Source: Bacteroides sp. (GTDB taxonomy: Bacteria > Bacteroidota > Bacteroidia > Bacteroidales > Bacteroidaceae). From it: a stretch of DNA of 64,000 nucleotides. The stretch spans positions 62,001-126,000 of the forward strand of contig NZ_JAQVBV010000002.1 in assembly GCF_028690125.1 (NCBI RefSeq), in the 5' to 3' direction. Within the stretch, counting starts at the first letter, position 1; every line of letters starts with the position of its first letter. Positions 1 to 9,613 of this stretch are shown here, one piece after another. Below the pieces are notes generated by a model, which was given only the letters and a program-made list of their open reading frames with translations, made no database searches and was not told where the DNA came from. A program made the position numbers and the translations under genes.

Positions 1-488
1 GAGATCATATAATCTGAAACAGAAGCAACTCTTAACGGAAGGAAATAGTTATCCTCCGGTTCCAGCCCATTCACATCCACCCGGATCGGAAATAATGTAT
101 AAGGAGTATCCTCACTCGGAAACAATTTAACTGACCAGCCATCTACAGTATAACGTGACTCCGGTAATTCCTTTGCATATTGATCATAGGACTCTCCGTA
201 TCTTTTTTTATTATATTCTTGTAATGCGGTCGCATCTATTTCCAGTTCTACCGCTACCTCTTTCTCAACCGGAGTAGTGCCACCGGCATAAACAGAGACA
301 TATCCTACTATATCTTCACCGAAAGAAAACTCTTGTTGAAAGATGTTATCTTCTCCGCTAACAATATAAATTTCCTTTCGGTATTGTTCATCTTGATAAA
401 ATTCCTGTTCACAAGCAGTAAAGACACCAACAGTTGCTATGCTTATTGCTCCGAGAATGAATCTATTTAATCTATTTATATGTTTCAT
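1..488 (-). CDS. DUF1735/BT_3987-like N-terminal domain surface lipoprotein (partial, C-terminus outside window)
   Basis: Reverse-strand reading from ATG at 488: MKHINRLNRFILGAISIATVGVFTACEQEFYQ..., lipoprotein signal with Cys, directly downstream of susD; typical DUF1735-like sequence. Confidence 0.75.
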   Translation of the reverse strand, partial: MKHINRLNRFILGAISIATVGVFTACEQEFYQDEQYRKEIYIVSGEDNIFQQEFSFGEDIVGYVSVYAGGTTPVEKEVAVELEIDATALQEYNKKRYGESYDQYAKELPESRYTVDGWSVKLFPSEDTPYTLFPIRVDVNGLEPEDNYFLPLRVASVSDYMI

Positions 489-508
489 AACTTATTTCTT
501 TTTAAATT

Positions 509-2530
509 TTACTTCTCCCAACCCGGATTCTGATCAAGAACAGAAACCTTGCTTATCTCATCTAAATGAATAGGCAATAAAATCATTTTAGATTTAAAAT
601 CACGTTGAAGTACAGATGGATGCTGAATTATAGTAGGTTGATAAAAGCCTTCCCACTCCGTTTGATCCACATTCAATCCCATCAGAGGTTCTCTTTCCAA
701 TTTATCGACAATACCCAATCGCCGAATGTCATAATAACGTTGTCCCTCCCAGAATAACTCAATCATACGTTCCCGCTGAACAATTTCATTAAACGTTTCG
801 GTTGTTGCCAAATCGTCATCAGTTATCCCCGGCAGACCTGCACGATAACGGACCTGATTAAAATAATATTTAATAGCTTCCTTGTCACGACTGTAGGACT
901 TTCCATCAACTTCATATGCTTGATTTAGATTATTCAAAGCCTCTGCATAAGCAAGTAGTATTTCTGCATAGCGGATAATCGGGAATGCTTTACTTGTAGT
1001 ACGTGCACTGCTACCAGTCAATGCATCCATCGGATTTACATACTTCCGACAAGTATAACCGGTTACATTATAAAGAATACCATTACTAGCTGCATGAGTT
1101 TTACCGGCATTCCCTCCCTTCCAATATTGAATATTCACATTTTTTTTATTATTATCAGTTGTAGAACTCATCGACCACCATGCATTTGAATAACCAATAT
1201 TTATGTAGAAGCGAGGTTCACGATTAGTATAGGATAAATAAGTACCATTACTGATTTTATAGTTGTCCGACAATATTTTATCGCCTGTTGTCACACAAGC
1301 TTTATCATACGGTCGATTAACATATGCATATTCTGCACTGGAATTTTTAATATCACGTCCATCTGCCATATAGTATTGGTCTACTATATGTTGCGGAACA
1401 CTAATAGCTGAGGTTCCACCGAAATCCAAGGGAAATATATGGCTTATCGAACCGCCAACGCCACTTGAATAACTGATCCAAATAAATTCCGGATTGTTAC
1501 TAATTGCCGTTTCTCCATTGAACATCTCAGAATAAGAACGATACGGATCTAATTTAAAAGCCCCAAGTCCTACGCCTTCCGGAAACTCCTTTGTTGAAAC
1601 ATTTGCAGGAAATGTAACCTGTCCTTTTTCATCTGCAATCGTATGTAGCTGATATCTTCCTAAATCAATGACTCTCTTAGCAGCAGCGGCAGCAATCGCC
1701 CATTTACGTTCATCATACTTTTGAGAGATATAATGTACATTATCTGTACAACGAGTAAAATCTCCAAAAAATCGATGAGCAGCATCTCCACCATTATACA
1801 ATGGACTGGCAGCTTGCAATCTGACCCGAGCAACGAGGGCTAAAGCAGCACCCTGAGTGGGGATATATGGCTCCATAACAGTGAATTTTAGAGGTAAATT
1901 CGCAGCAGCTTCTTCAAACTCCTGACAAATATAATCCACACATTCGTCATACGTATTACGTGTTCTTGCATAGTAATCGGATTCCCCATTATTATTCAAG
2001 ATTTCATCACCCAACAAAATCATCGGACCGTTTTGCTGCAGAATCAAATAATAAGCATAAGCACGCAAAAAACGACATTTGGAACGAAACTCCATTTTTT
2101 CGAAACTATTCATGTCAGGCACGTCTTCGATATGCGGCAAAATAGTACTCACCTTACGAATCACTTTATAACATTTAGGCCAAAGGTTGAAATCCCAACC
2201 CCAGCCTCCCAATGAACTGGCAGTAATTTCATTATTTAGAAATTTGGTTCCGGAATATTGCACTGCTCCAAACATAGTGCTCCACTCTCCACAACTTACT
2301 CCCTCGTCAGATCCTGTGATTCCCGGTGTATTTCCTGCTTCACACAACTTATCCACTTCCGGAAGTAAAGCGGCCGCCCCATTGAAATAGCGCTCAATAT
2401 TGAGTTTATTAGCATAGACCGAATCTTCCTGGAAAGTATCCTCGAAATAATCATCTACATTCAAATAATTACAAGAACCGAAGAAACCGGATAGCAACAA
2501 TATAACCGGTAATATAAAATATTTTTTCAT
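509..2530 (-). CDS. susD-like: SusD-like outer-membrane glycan-binding lipoprotein (RagB/SusD)
   Basis: MKKYFILPVILLLSGFFGSC lipobox, TPR-like SusD body, C-terminal 'ERMIELFWEGQRYYDIRRLG' motif; ORF track start is 27 nt upstream. Confidence 0.95.
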   Translation of the reverse strand: MKKYFILPVILLLSGFFGSCNYLNVDDYFEDTFQEDSVYANKLNIERYFNGAAALLPEVDKLCEAGNTPGITGSDEGVSCGEWSTMFGAVQYSGTKFLNNEITASSLGGWGWDFNLWPKCYKVIRKVSTILPHIEDVPDMNSFEKMEFRSKCRFLRAYAYYLILQQNGPMILLGDEILNNNGESDYYARTRNTYDECVDYICQEFEEAAANLPLKFTVMEPYIPTQGAALALVARVRLQAASPLYNGGDAAHRFFGDFTRCTDNVHYISQKYDERKWAIAAAAAKRVIDLGRYQLHTIADEKGQVTFPANVSTKEFPEGVGLGAFKLDPYRSYSEMFNGETAISNNPEFIWISYSSGVGGSISHIFPLDFGGTSAISVPQHIVDQYYMADGRDIKNSSAEYAYVNRPYDKACVTTGDKILSDNYKISNGTYLSYTNREPRFYINIGYSNAWWSMSSTTDNNKKNVNIQYWKGGNAGKTHAASNGILYNVTGYTCRKYVNPMDALTGSSARTTSKAFPIIRYAEILLAYAEALNNLNQAYEVDGKSYSRDKEAIKYYFNQVRYRAGLPGITDDDLATTETFNEIVQRERMIELFWEGQRYYDIRRLGIVDKLEREPLMGLNVDQTEWEGFYQPTIIQHPSVLQRDFKSKMILLPIHLDEISKVSVLDQNPGWEK

Positions 2531-2561
2531 GAATTGTCCTCCATTAAATTTATACATCGTA

Positions 2562-5500
2562 TTAGAAATTCAGGTAAAGTTGAAAAGAGTAACGTGCAGG
2601 TAATGGATAAGCCTGCCCGCAAGCATTAGCCTGTTCCGGATCGAACAACTTTACAGAGTCCCATACAGCTAAGTTTTCACACATTAACTGGATATTCATG
2701 GATTGAACTCCAAGAACACGCTGTAATGCAGGTACTTTCAGAGCATAACTTAAACTCAATTCCTGCAAACGCAAATAGCGTGCATCTCCCATCCAGAATG
2801 TAGAAGGTTTCGTATTATTTTGGCTTTTACCATAGTATAAGCGTGGGAAACGGGCATTTGGATTTTCCGTAGCTGGGTCACCGGAATATTCGGCCGAAAT
2901 CCAACGATTTGCCTGATTATAAGCAATATCCATTACATTTCCCTTGTCGCCTTGATTAAATGGGATATATCCATCGAATTTACTGCCATCCGATCCACCA
3001 TACAAGAACTTGTTACGTCCTGTTCCTTTAAGCAATACATTTAATGTCCATTTCTTATAGTGTAATTCAGCACCGATACCATACATTAATTGTGGCACTC
3101 CTGAATATGCAAACAAAGGTACTTTATCGTCATCCGTAATTTTACCATCACCGTTTACATCTTTATATTTAATATCACCGGGACGTACCGTACCAAATTG
3201 AGCGGGGCTCATATCTACATCCTGTTGGTCTTTAAACAAACCTAAAGCCACAAATCCACGTTGCACATTATTAGCAAAACCATTATTCTCCAAATAAGCA
3301 TAAGGCTTCTTTGTATCTTCCCAATTCAGGATTTTATTCTTACTCAATGTAAAATTACCACGCAAAATTACATGAAAGTCTTTGCCTATAGGCTGGTAAA
3401 ATTCCAAATTACCATCACCACCCCAGCTCTTCATACGTCCCACATTACCATAAGGCATCTGAATCAAACCTACATAATCAGGTATCTGTTTACGTTCTTG
3501 GAAAATACCATCACGTGTATCTTTAAAATAATCTACTGTCAATGTAATTTTATCACTAAACAAGTGAAGGTCCATACCTACATCAAACTTCTTAGCTTTT
3601 TCCCACATCAGGTTGTCACCGCCTACTTGTTGTTCGGTCAAACTGCCTGTTCCTCCCCAAGGATTAGAAGTATCAGTCTTTTCTTCAATAAGAGTCAGAT
3701 AAGGGAAGCGTCTGCTACCAATACGGTCATTACCTACTACACCATAAGATACACGAAATTTCAAAAAGTTCAACCAGCTTGCATTTTCTTGCATAAAGTG
3801 ATAAGAAGTTGGTACCCAAGCCAATGCTCCTGCGGGGAAGAATCCGTACTGTTTACCCGGTTTAAAATTCTCGGAACCATTCAGACCGAAGTTCAAATCG
3901 ATAAAATAAGTATCTTTTAAACCATAGGTAAAACGTCCTGAAAGACTTTGATATCGCTTAGGAATAGCTCCCATACTATTGCTTGCACCAGTTTCCGATG
4001 TGTCTTCAAGATAGTAAAATAATAAACCACCTATCCGATGATCACCAAAAGTACGATCATAATTAACACTAGCATCCATATATAACTTTCTCCATACCCA
4101 TGAAGCACTATTATACTGTGCAGTCTTTGCGTCAGATATTTTTTCAAAACTCAATGTCCCGTTATAGTTACGCTCTTTAGCCGCTTCATACAATGCCGGC
4201 ATTTTATAACGTGCTTCTCCAAACAAACTTTGAGTATCCCAAGACCCTTGTACCTTAGCTGTAAGTCCCTTGGTGATCATAGATAAGTCCTGTGTAATTC
4301 CTAAGGTAACTAAGTTTCTTGTATTTTGTTCTTTGGCATTACCTGTATAATTGAGCAATACATAAGGAGATATTTCATCTTTGGTTCCCACTGCCGGGTA
4401 ATATCCGTTAGAATAACGCAAAGGATAACTAATCGGAGTAGTCTTTGCCTGCGAACTCCATAACCAGTCTGTAAGGCTGACGCCTCTCGAATATTCACCC
4501 ATACTTGGACGGTTATTCACAGACAGATATCCGGTTGCACCGATATAAACCTTCGTTGTTTTAGTTAAATCAATATCCAGGTTCAAACGGTAATTATACG
4601 TATTATAACCGACCCCTTTATTATACTTACTATCTTTTGACGCATTATAAGCAGAAGATTCTTGCGACATACCTAAACTAGCAAAATAACGGGCTACACT
4701 ACTTCCTCCCTGAGCGCTGACATAATAGGTCTGTTGAAAAGAATTAGGATTCAATATGACATCTTGCCAATCAATATTCGGATAAACATCAGGGTCTAGT
4801 CCATATTTAATAATATCCATTTCCGTCGAATTATAAATAGGTTCCATCCCTGTAGCAACAGCAGCTTCATTTGCCATTCCGGCATATTGAGTAGCATCAA
4901 TATAATTAGGCAAACGTTTTAAATGAGAAATTGTAATGTTGGCACGGCCATTAATCCTCAATTTAGATTCTAAGCCTCGTTTTGTGGTTACTAAAACTAC
5001 TCCATTTGCACCACGACTACCATATACTGCTGTAGCGGCTGCATCCTTCAATACCGAAAAACTTTCAACATCAGCAGCATCTATCTGACTTAAACTACCT
5101 TCCAGACCATCAATTAACACCAAAGCTCCACTATTGGCACCAAAAGTTCCGATACCACGCACCCAGAATTCGGAAATATTCTTACCGGGTTCACCACTGG
5201 ATTGTACACCAATCACACCGGCAACGCGCCCTGCTAATGTATTGACTATATTTGTAGCCGGAACTTCCAATTGTGCCGGTTCTATTGTTGTAATGGCACC
5301 AGCAACACTCACCTTGCGCTGAGTACCCATACCAACAACAACGACTTCATCAATTTTCTCAGTAGCGGGTTTCAAAGTAACTTTAATATCTTCCTGTTTT
5401 TTAGTCAGACGTAGTTCACAATTCTCATATCCTAAAAACGATACGACTATCATATCATAGAGATTAACCCCCAACCGAAACTTACCATCTATGTTAGTAG

Positions 5501-5666
5501 TTACTCCTACTCCCGGTTTATCTTTCACATATACATTTGCTCCCGGAACAGGTTCGTTAAATTCGTCGAAGACTGTACCCGTCAATATAAAACTCTGTTC
5601 CTTCTGTGCATGAAGTTGTATCACAAATGAAAGAAGCAAAGCAAAAATTACAAATATTCGATTCAT
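2562..5666 (-). CDS. susC-like: SusC/RagA family TonB-linked outer membrane protein
   Basis: CarboxypepD_reg-like N-terminus, plug 'DEVVVVGMGTQRKVSVAGAITTIEP', 'VLIDGLEG', 'SVLKDAAATAVYGSRGANGVVLVTTK'; adjacent to susD. Confidence 0.97.
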   Translation of the reverse strand: MNRIFVIFALLLSFVIQLHAQKEQSFILTGTVFDEFNEPVPGANVYVKDKPGVGVTTNIDGKFRLGVNLYDMIVVSFLGYENCELRLTKKQEDIKVTLKPATEKIDEVVVVGMGTQRKVSVAGAITTIEPAQLEVPATNIVNTLAGRVAGVIGVQSSGEPGKNISEFWVRGIGTFGANSGALVLIDGLEGSLSQIDAADVESFSVLKDAAATAVYGSRGANGVVLVTTKRGLESKLRINGRANITISHLKRLPNYIDATQYAGMANEAAVATGMEPIYNSTEMDIIKYGLDPDVYPNIDWQDVILNPNSFQQTYYVSAQGGSSVARYFASLGMSQESSAYNASKDSKYNKGVGYNTYNYRLNLDIDLTKTTKVYIGATGYLSVNNRPSMGEYSRGVSLTDWLWSSQAKTTPISYPLRYSNGYYPAVGTKDEISPYVLLNYTGNAKEQNTRNLVTLGITQDLSMITKGLTAKVQGSWDTQSLFGEARYKMPALYEAAKERNYNGTLSFEKISDAKTAQYNSASWVWRKLYMDASVNYDRTFGDHRIGGLLFYYLEDTSETGASNSMGAIPKRYQSLSGRFTYGLKDTYFIDLNFGLNGSENFKPGKQYGFFPAGALAWVPTSYHFMQENASWLNFLKFRVSYGVVGNDRIGSRRFPYLTLIEEKTDTSNPWGGTGSLTEQQVGGDNLMWEKAKKFDVGMDLHLFSDKITLTVDYFKDTRDGIFQERKQIPDYVGLIQMPYGNVGRMKSWGGDGNLEFYQPIGKDFHVILRGNFTLSKNKILNWEDTKKPYAYLENNGFANNVQRGFVALGLFKDQQDVDMSPAQFGTVRPGDIKYKDVNGDGKITDDDKVPLFAYSGVPQLMYGIGAELHYKKWTLNVLLKGTGRNKFLYGGSDGSKFDGYIPFNQGDKGNVMDIAYNQANRWISAEYSGDPATENPNARFPRLYYGKSQNNTKPSTFWMGDARYLRLQELSLSYALKVPALQRVLGVQSMNIQLMCENLAVWDSVKLFDPEQANACGQAYPLPARYSFQLYLNF

Positions 5667-5702
5667 AATTATATTAAATATAAAGTTATTAAGACAGATT
5701 CT

Positions 5703-7073
5703 TTATTCAATAGCTAACCGACGAATCGCACGATTTTCGGCATCTCCGATATACATCACATCGTCATTGTCAATACATATACCTAATGGTTTTTTAAATT
5801 GAGCATCTTCTGCATTACCATTCACATAACCTGATTTTTGTGGCTTTCCTGCCAATGTGGATACGTAACCCGTACTCATGGTAATCTTACGAATACAATG
5901 ATTCTCTGTATCAGTCAAAATAAGATTCCCTTCCGAATCTACACAAATCTGTCCGGGTTTATTAAACATAGCTTGTCCTATTGGTCCATCCAAATATCCA
6001 CTTTTACCTTCCTGTCCAGCCCAACAGTTCCATTCTTTAGTACGCAAATCGTATTTATAAATACAATGTTTATCATTAACAGAGAAGTAAAATATATTAT
6101 CGTCATTAGGATCAAAAACAAGGCCGTAAGAAGAACCATCTTTAGTTCCAACCAAATCTCCATTTGTAAGATTTTCCCCTTTAGCTTTATCTACATCTAT
6201 CCGAACAAGGTTTCCGCCTAACATTCTTGAGTACATCTTACCATCTGGTCCCATTGAAAAGTTATTTTTGGCTGCCCAAACTCCAAAACCTTCAATATTA
6301 GGAAAGTTGGAATCGTCCCATACCACTGCATTAATAAGTGTAGTTGGTGCATAGTTTGATTTTGGATCAAATTGAAGAACTTCATGCGTGTCTCTATTAG
6401 CCCAAAACTGATATACTATTCCATCTTTTTTATTATATCCTAAAATCGGAGAATTAAACATTGCATTAATATCTTCCTTCAGACACACTAGCTTATCAGC
6501 CTCCTCATTCAGCATGAATGCCGCAAACTTGCCATTATTATCCACTAAAAAGAATACATTTTTATCTTTATCCACACAAATACATCTGTCTATATTTGCT
6601 CTAAATTGTGCTTCAGACAGTTGCACAATTCCTTTAGGGTTCTCTGTTGCACTTGTTGCTCCTCCCACTAACGTAGTTACAGTAGTTTGGATATGATAAT
6701 CAAATGTCTTATTATACTGTCCAGTCTTATCTTCAACTTGCACTTTAATGTCACAGGCCGGTTCTTCTATCGTTGAAGCTCGTTTAGGAGCCAGAACCAG
6801 CATTCTATTATTTTTTACAGAAATCACAGCAGCCTCTTTATCGTTGAAAAAGACTTTTACCTTATCCTTACTATTCCCGAAATTAGATCCATTTAAAATA
6901 ACTTGAGTAGCAAGTTTTCCTTCAGCCGGGTAAAAATCAGTCAACTCTATCGGTTTATTGGGATCATACCCTGAAGTTGATTCATCATCGTCTTTGCAAG
7001 ACGAAAAACAACAGCCTACTGCCAAGCATACAAGCCATTGCCATTTAAAACATTTTTGTAATAAGTTTCTCAT
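5703..7073 (-). CDS. IPT/TIG domain plus NHL-repeat lipoprotein
   Basis: Lipobox 'VGCCFSSCKDDD', IPT/TIG 'TDFYPAEGKLATQVILNGSNFG', C-terminal NHL-like repeats ('GQICVDSEGNLILTDTENHCIRKI'); SusE/F-like position in PUL. Confidence 0.85.
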   Translation of the reverse strand: MRNLLQKCFKWQWLVCLAVGCCFSSCKDDDESTSGYDPNKPIELTDFYPAEGKLATQVILNGSNFGNSKDKVKVFFNDKEAAVISVKNNRMLVLAPKRASTIEEPACDIKVQVEDKTGQYNKTFDYHIQTTVTTLVGGATSATENPKGIVQLSEAQFRANIDRCICVDKDKNVFFLVDNNGKFAAFMLNEEADKLVCLKEDINAMFNSPILGYNKKDGIVYQFWANRDTHEVLQFDPKSNYAPTTLINAVVWDDSNFPNIEGFGVWAAKNNFSMGPDGKMYSRMLGGNLVRIDVDKAKGENLTNGDLVGTKDGSSYGLVFDPNDDNIFYFSVNDKHCIYKYDLRTKEWNCWAGQEGKSGYLDGPIGQAMFNKPGQICVDSEGNLILTDTENHCIRKITMSTGYVSTLAGKPQKSGYVNGNAEDAQFKKPLGICIDNDDVMYIGDAENRAIRRLAIE

Positions 7074-7379
7074 AGAATACCATTTTTAGAGTTTATAGTA
7101 TGTTAATAACCACATTTTCTGTTTTAGTTATTTTATCTTTATTTGCTATTATTCTATTTGTATATATAGTATGTCGAATAGCTAGACATAAACCACTAAA
7201 GAAAATCTATTATTTTTTTATATTCTACAACATAGTTGTTGTCAATCACTTTTAATATCGGCTGAAGGATTGCCCGGACTATCTATTATCCGGAAGTTTC
7301 GGGGAATAGACATACAAGAAGCAAGGATAAGAAGTAGTTCACTTCTTGTCCTATTCATTTTTTAGGGTTATCAATCCTC

Positions 7380-8717
7380 CTATTTTTTCTTTATTTCTTT
7401 TGGAAGAGACTTTTCATATTGCTCCCTAAGCACCAAGAGTTCCTTGACTTTTTCGGGATATTTATCCTTTAGATTTTCGGACTCAGCAGGATTTTCTTTC
7501 AGGTTGGTGAGATATAATCCTTCGATTACTTTGTTTTTATCGTTTGGAAACACATCTATAGCATTGTTTATCAATTTCCAATCACCGTTACGGACGGCCC
7601 ACTGGTTATCAAAATCAAAATGAAGCGTTTCGTGAGGCGATTGCAACATACTGCCTTTTATCAAAGGAACCAAACTTTTTCCGTCCAGTTCTAGTCCTTC
7701 CGTATCCATCTCACAGATTTCGGCTATCGTGGGGAACCAATCGATATTCATGGCAATCTGATCTCTGACTTCGCCTTGCGGGAAATGCCCGGGCCACGAA
7801 ACGATGGCGGGAACACGAATTCCTCCTTCAAACAACGAAAACTTACCTCCTCGATAATCTCCGCAATAACCACCTCCACCAAAGGTACGAACTTCGGTGC
7901 TATGTCCGTTATCCGACTGAAAGATCAAAATAGTATTTTTATCCAATCCCTGAGAAGCCAGGAATGTACGAAGCTCGCCCAGATAGTCATCGAATGTAGA
8001 TACAAAAGCAGCATACATCCGGCGTGGATTGGGTAACTTAGAATAGTATTCCAGCCACTTTTCACTGGGTTGCAAGGGGTAATGTGGAATATTGACAGCC
8101 CAGTACAGGAAGAAGGGACGCTCTTTATCACGATCTTTAATAAAGCCTTTCGCCTCTTTCAGGGTTTCGGCAGTGAAGAATTTGCCCGGTTCATAGATTT
8201 CCTGTTCGTTCCTCCACAGATCGTGCATATTGGGACCACCCCAGTAGTAAAAATGAGAATAACTATCGACACATCCTCCCCGAAATCCCCAGAAGTAGTC
8301 GAATCCACGGGAATTGGGAGCATATTCCTTCCATGAACCCAAATGCCACTTTCCGATACAAGCAGTTTGATATCCGTTCTTCCGCATACGTTCGGCAAGT
8401 GTTTCTTTATGGAGTGGCAGACCTGTCCATCCGGCATTACCGGTCAATCCGGCTCGTTTAGTATATTGTCCGGTGAGCAAGCTGGCACGGGAAGCAGAAC
8501 TGACCGGAGCTGCATAAAATTGAGTAAACCGCACGCCATGTGCCGCCAGCGAATCGATGTTTGGTGTGCACAAATCCGGCGCACCAAAGCAATTGGCATC
8601 CAGTGTACCGTGATCATCGGTATAAATAATGATCACATTAGGTTTTGTTTGCTTAGCTTCTATCATTCCTGCCAGTAAGCAACCTCCTCCTATAAGAATG
8701 AAAGTTTTTTTCTTCAT
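7380..8717 (-). CDS. Sulfatase (Ser-type active site)
   Basis: 'PNVIIIYTDDHG' N-terminal metal motif, 'SSASRASLLTGQY' = S-x-A-x-R formylglycine motif, 'GKWHLG'. Confidence 0.93.
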   Translation of the reverse strand: MKKKTFILIGGGCLLAGMIEAKQTKPNVIIIYTDDHGTLDANCFGAPDLCTPNIDSLAAHGVRFTQFYAAPVSSASRASLLTGQYTKRAGLTGNAGWTGLPLHKETLAERMRKNGYQTACIGKWHLGSWKEYAPNSRGFDYFWGFRGGCVDSYSHFYYWGGPNMHDLWRNEQEIYEPGKFFTAETLKEAKGFIKDRDKERPFFLYWAVNIPHYPLQPSEKWLEYYSKLPNPRRMYAAFVSTFDDYLGELRTFLASQGLDKNTILIFQSDNGHSTEVRTFGGGGYCGDYRGGKFSLFEGGIRVPAIVSWPGHFPQGEVRDQIAMNIDWFPTIAEICEMDTEGLELDGKSLVPLIKGSMLQSPHETLHFDFDNQWAVRNGDWKLINNAIDVFPNDKNKVIEGLYLTNLKENPAESENLKDKYPEKVKELLVLREQYEKSLPKEIKKK

Positions 8718-9214
8718 CTGTTTCCCTTGTCCCGTTAATATTCTGCTTTACGTTATCCTTTTTCAGAAAACAGGTTCCTTTTACCTTAAAAAAAACATCA
8801 AACCTATCCAAAACGTATTCCATCCATTCCTCCGGTCATCAAACAAAGACTAACAATCTGACCGAAACATGATTCTGGAAATTCAAACACCTATTCTAAC
8901 CTTTTATCTTAACCTTAATAATCTATTGAACTTTATATTAAAACGAATAAGAATGAAAGTACCACTAAAAGAATGAAAGAAATAATGATATAAAGTTGAA
9001 TAATAATATTTCTATCATCTGGGCTGTTAGTTCCATGTTCAAATTCTGCACAAAATCCCTCCGGGAATTATCCCCAGAAGGTATTTCATCTCCGACAAGG
9101 AGCATAGCGAGTAATATAGTAAAAGACGGGATATTAACTCAAAGAAAGAAGGTAGGGAACTTTAATGGAAGACTTGACGCAGAAGATTAATAGATAAGTT
9201 CCTCGTGCCCCTTA

Positions 9215-9422
9215 CTTAAGTTGTTCTTCCTTAAGAGATAAGTTTCTTTTAATTGGAACAAATCTATAAACCAAACTTGCGTTTTTACAAATGAAACTTT
9301 CGTTTTTATAAATGCAAATTGCATTTGTACAAACGCAAGTTGCATTTATAGATTTCAATTAATTAAAAGGAAGTTTACTATTAGAGCAAAGGAAGTTTAT
9401 CTCTAATAGAATGGAACTTAAG
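9215..9422. repeat. 208-bp imperfect palindromic (hairpin/MITE-like) intergenic element flanked by CTTAAG
   Basis: CTTAAGTT...AGAGATAAGTTTC..TTTTAATT..AAATCTATAAAccAAACTTGCGTTTTTACAAATG pairs with CATTTGTACAAACGCAAGTTGCATTTATAGATTT..AATTAAAAGGAAGTTT..TATCTCT..AACTTAAG; centre AAATGCAA-A-TTGCATTT at 9318. Confidence 0.75.
9273..9356. repeat. Four head-to-tail 21-bp degenerate repeats forming the core of the palindrome
   Basis: AAACTTGCGTTTTTACAAATG / AAACTTTCGTTTTTATAAATG / CAAATTGCATTTGTACAAACG / CAAGTTGCATTTATAGATTTC at exact 21-nt spacing. Confidence 0.75.
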
Positions 9423-9499
9423 TATTAATACTCTGCAAGGAGAGAATGGATAGGGAACAAAGTAGCAAATAAGATTGGTTGTAGACCTTTACGGAATAT

Positions 9500-9601
9500 C
9501 GGTGATAGGTGATAGAGGGTGATAGATAAAAAACAACCTATCACCGCATGAAAGTACCATCAACAGCGAGTTTCGGAGTATGCGGTGATAGGTGATAGAG
9601 G
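9500..9601. repeat. TGATAG-rich direct repeat pair with inverted copy
   Basis: CGGTGATAGGTGATAGAGG at 9500-9518 and 9583-9601; inverted CCTATCACCGCAT at 9537-9549 against ATGCGGTGATAGG at 9580-9592. Confidence 0.75.
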
Positions 9602-9613
9602 AAATGCGTTTTT

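Noticed and set aside
3261-3920. 219-aa plus-strand ORF antisense to susC
   Set aside because: Low-complexity, no domain, lies entirely within a well-supported SusC gene; by-product of the opposite-strand codon usage
7324-7352. Terminator downstream of the sulfatase (AGGAtAAGAAGT/ACTTCTTGTCCT)
   Set aside because: Hairpin present but no T-run on the relevant (minus) strand; not convincing enough to list
9273-9356. CRISPR-like array
   Set aside because: Repeats are contiguous 21-mers without spacers and no cas genes are nearby
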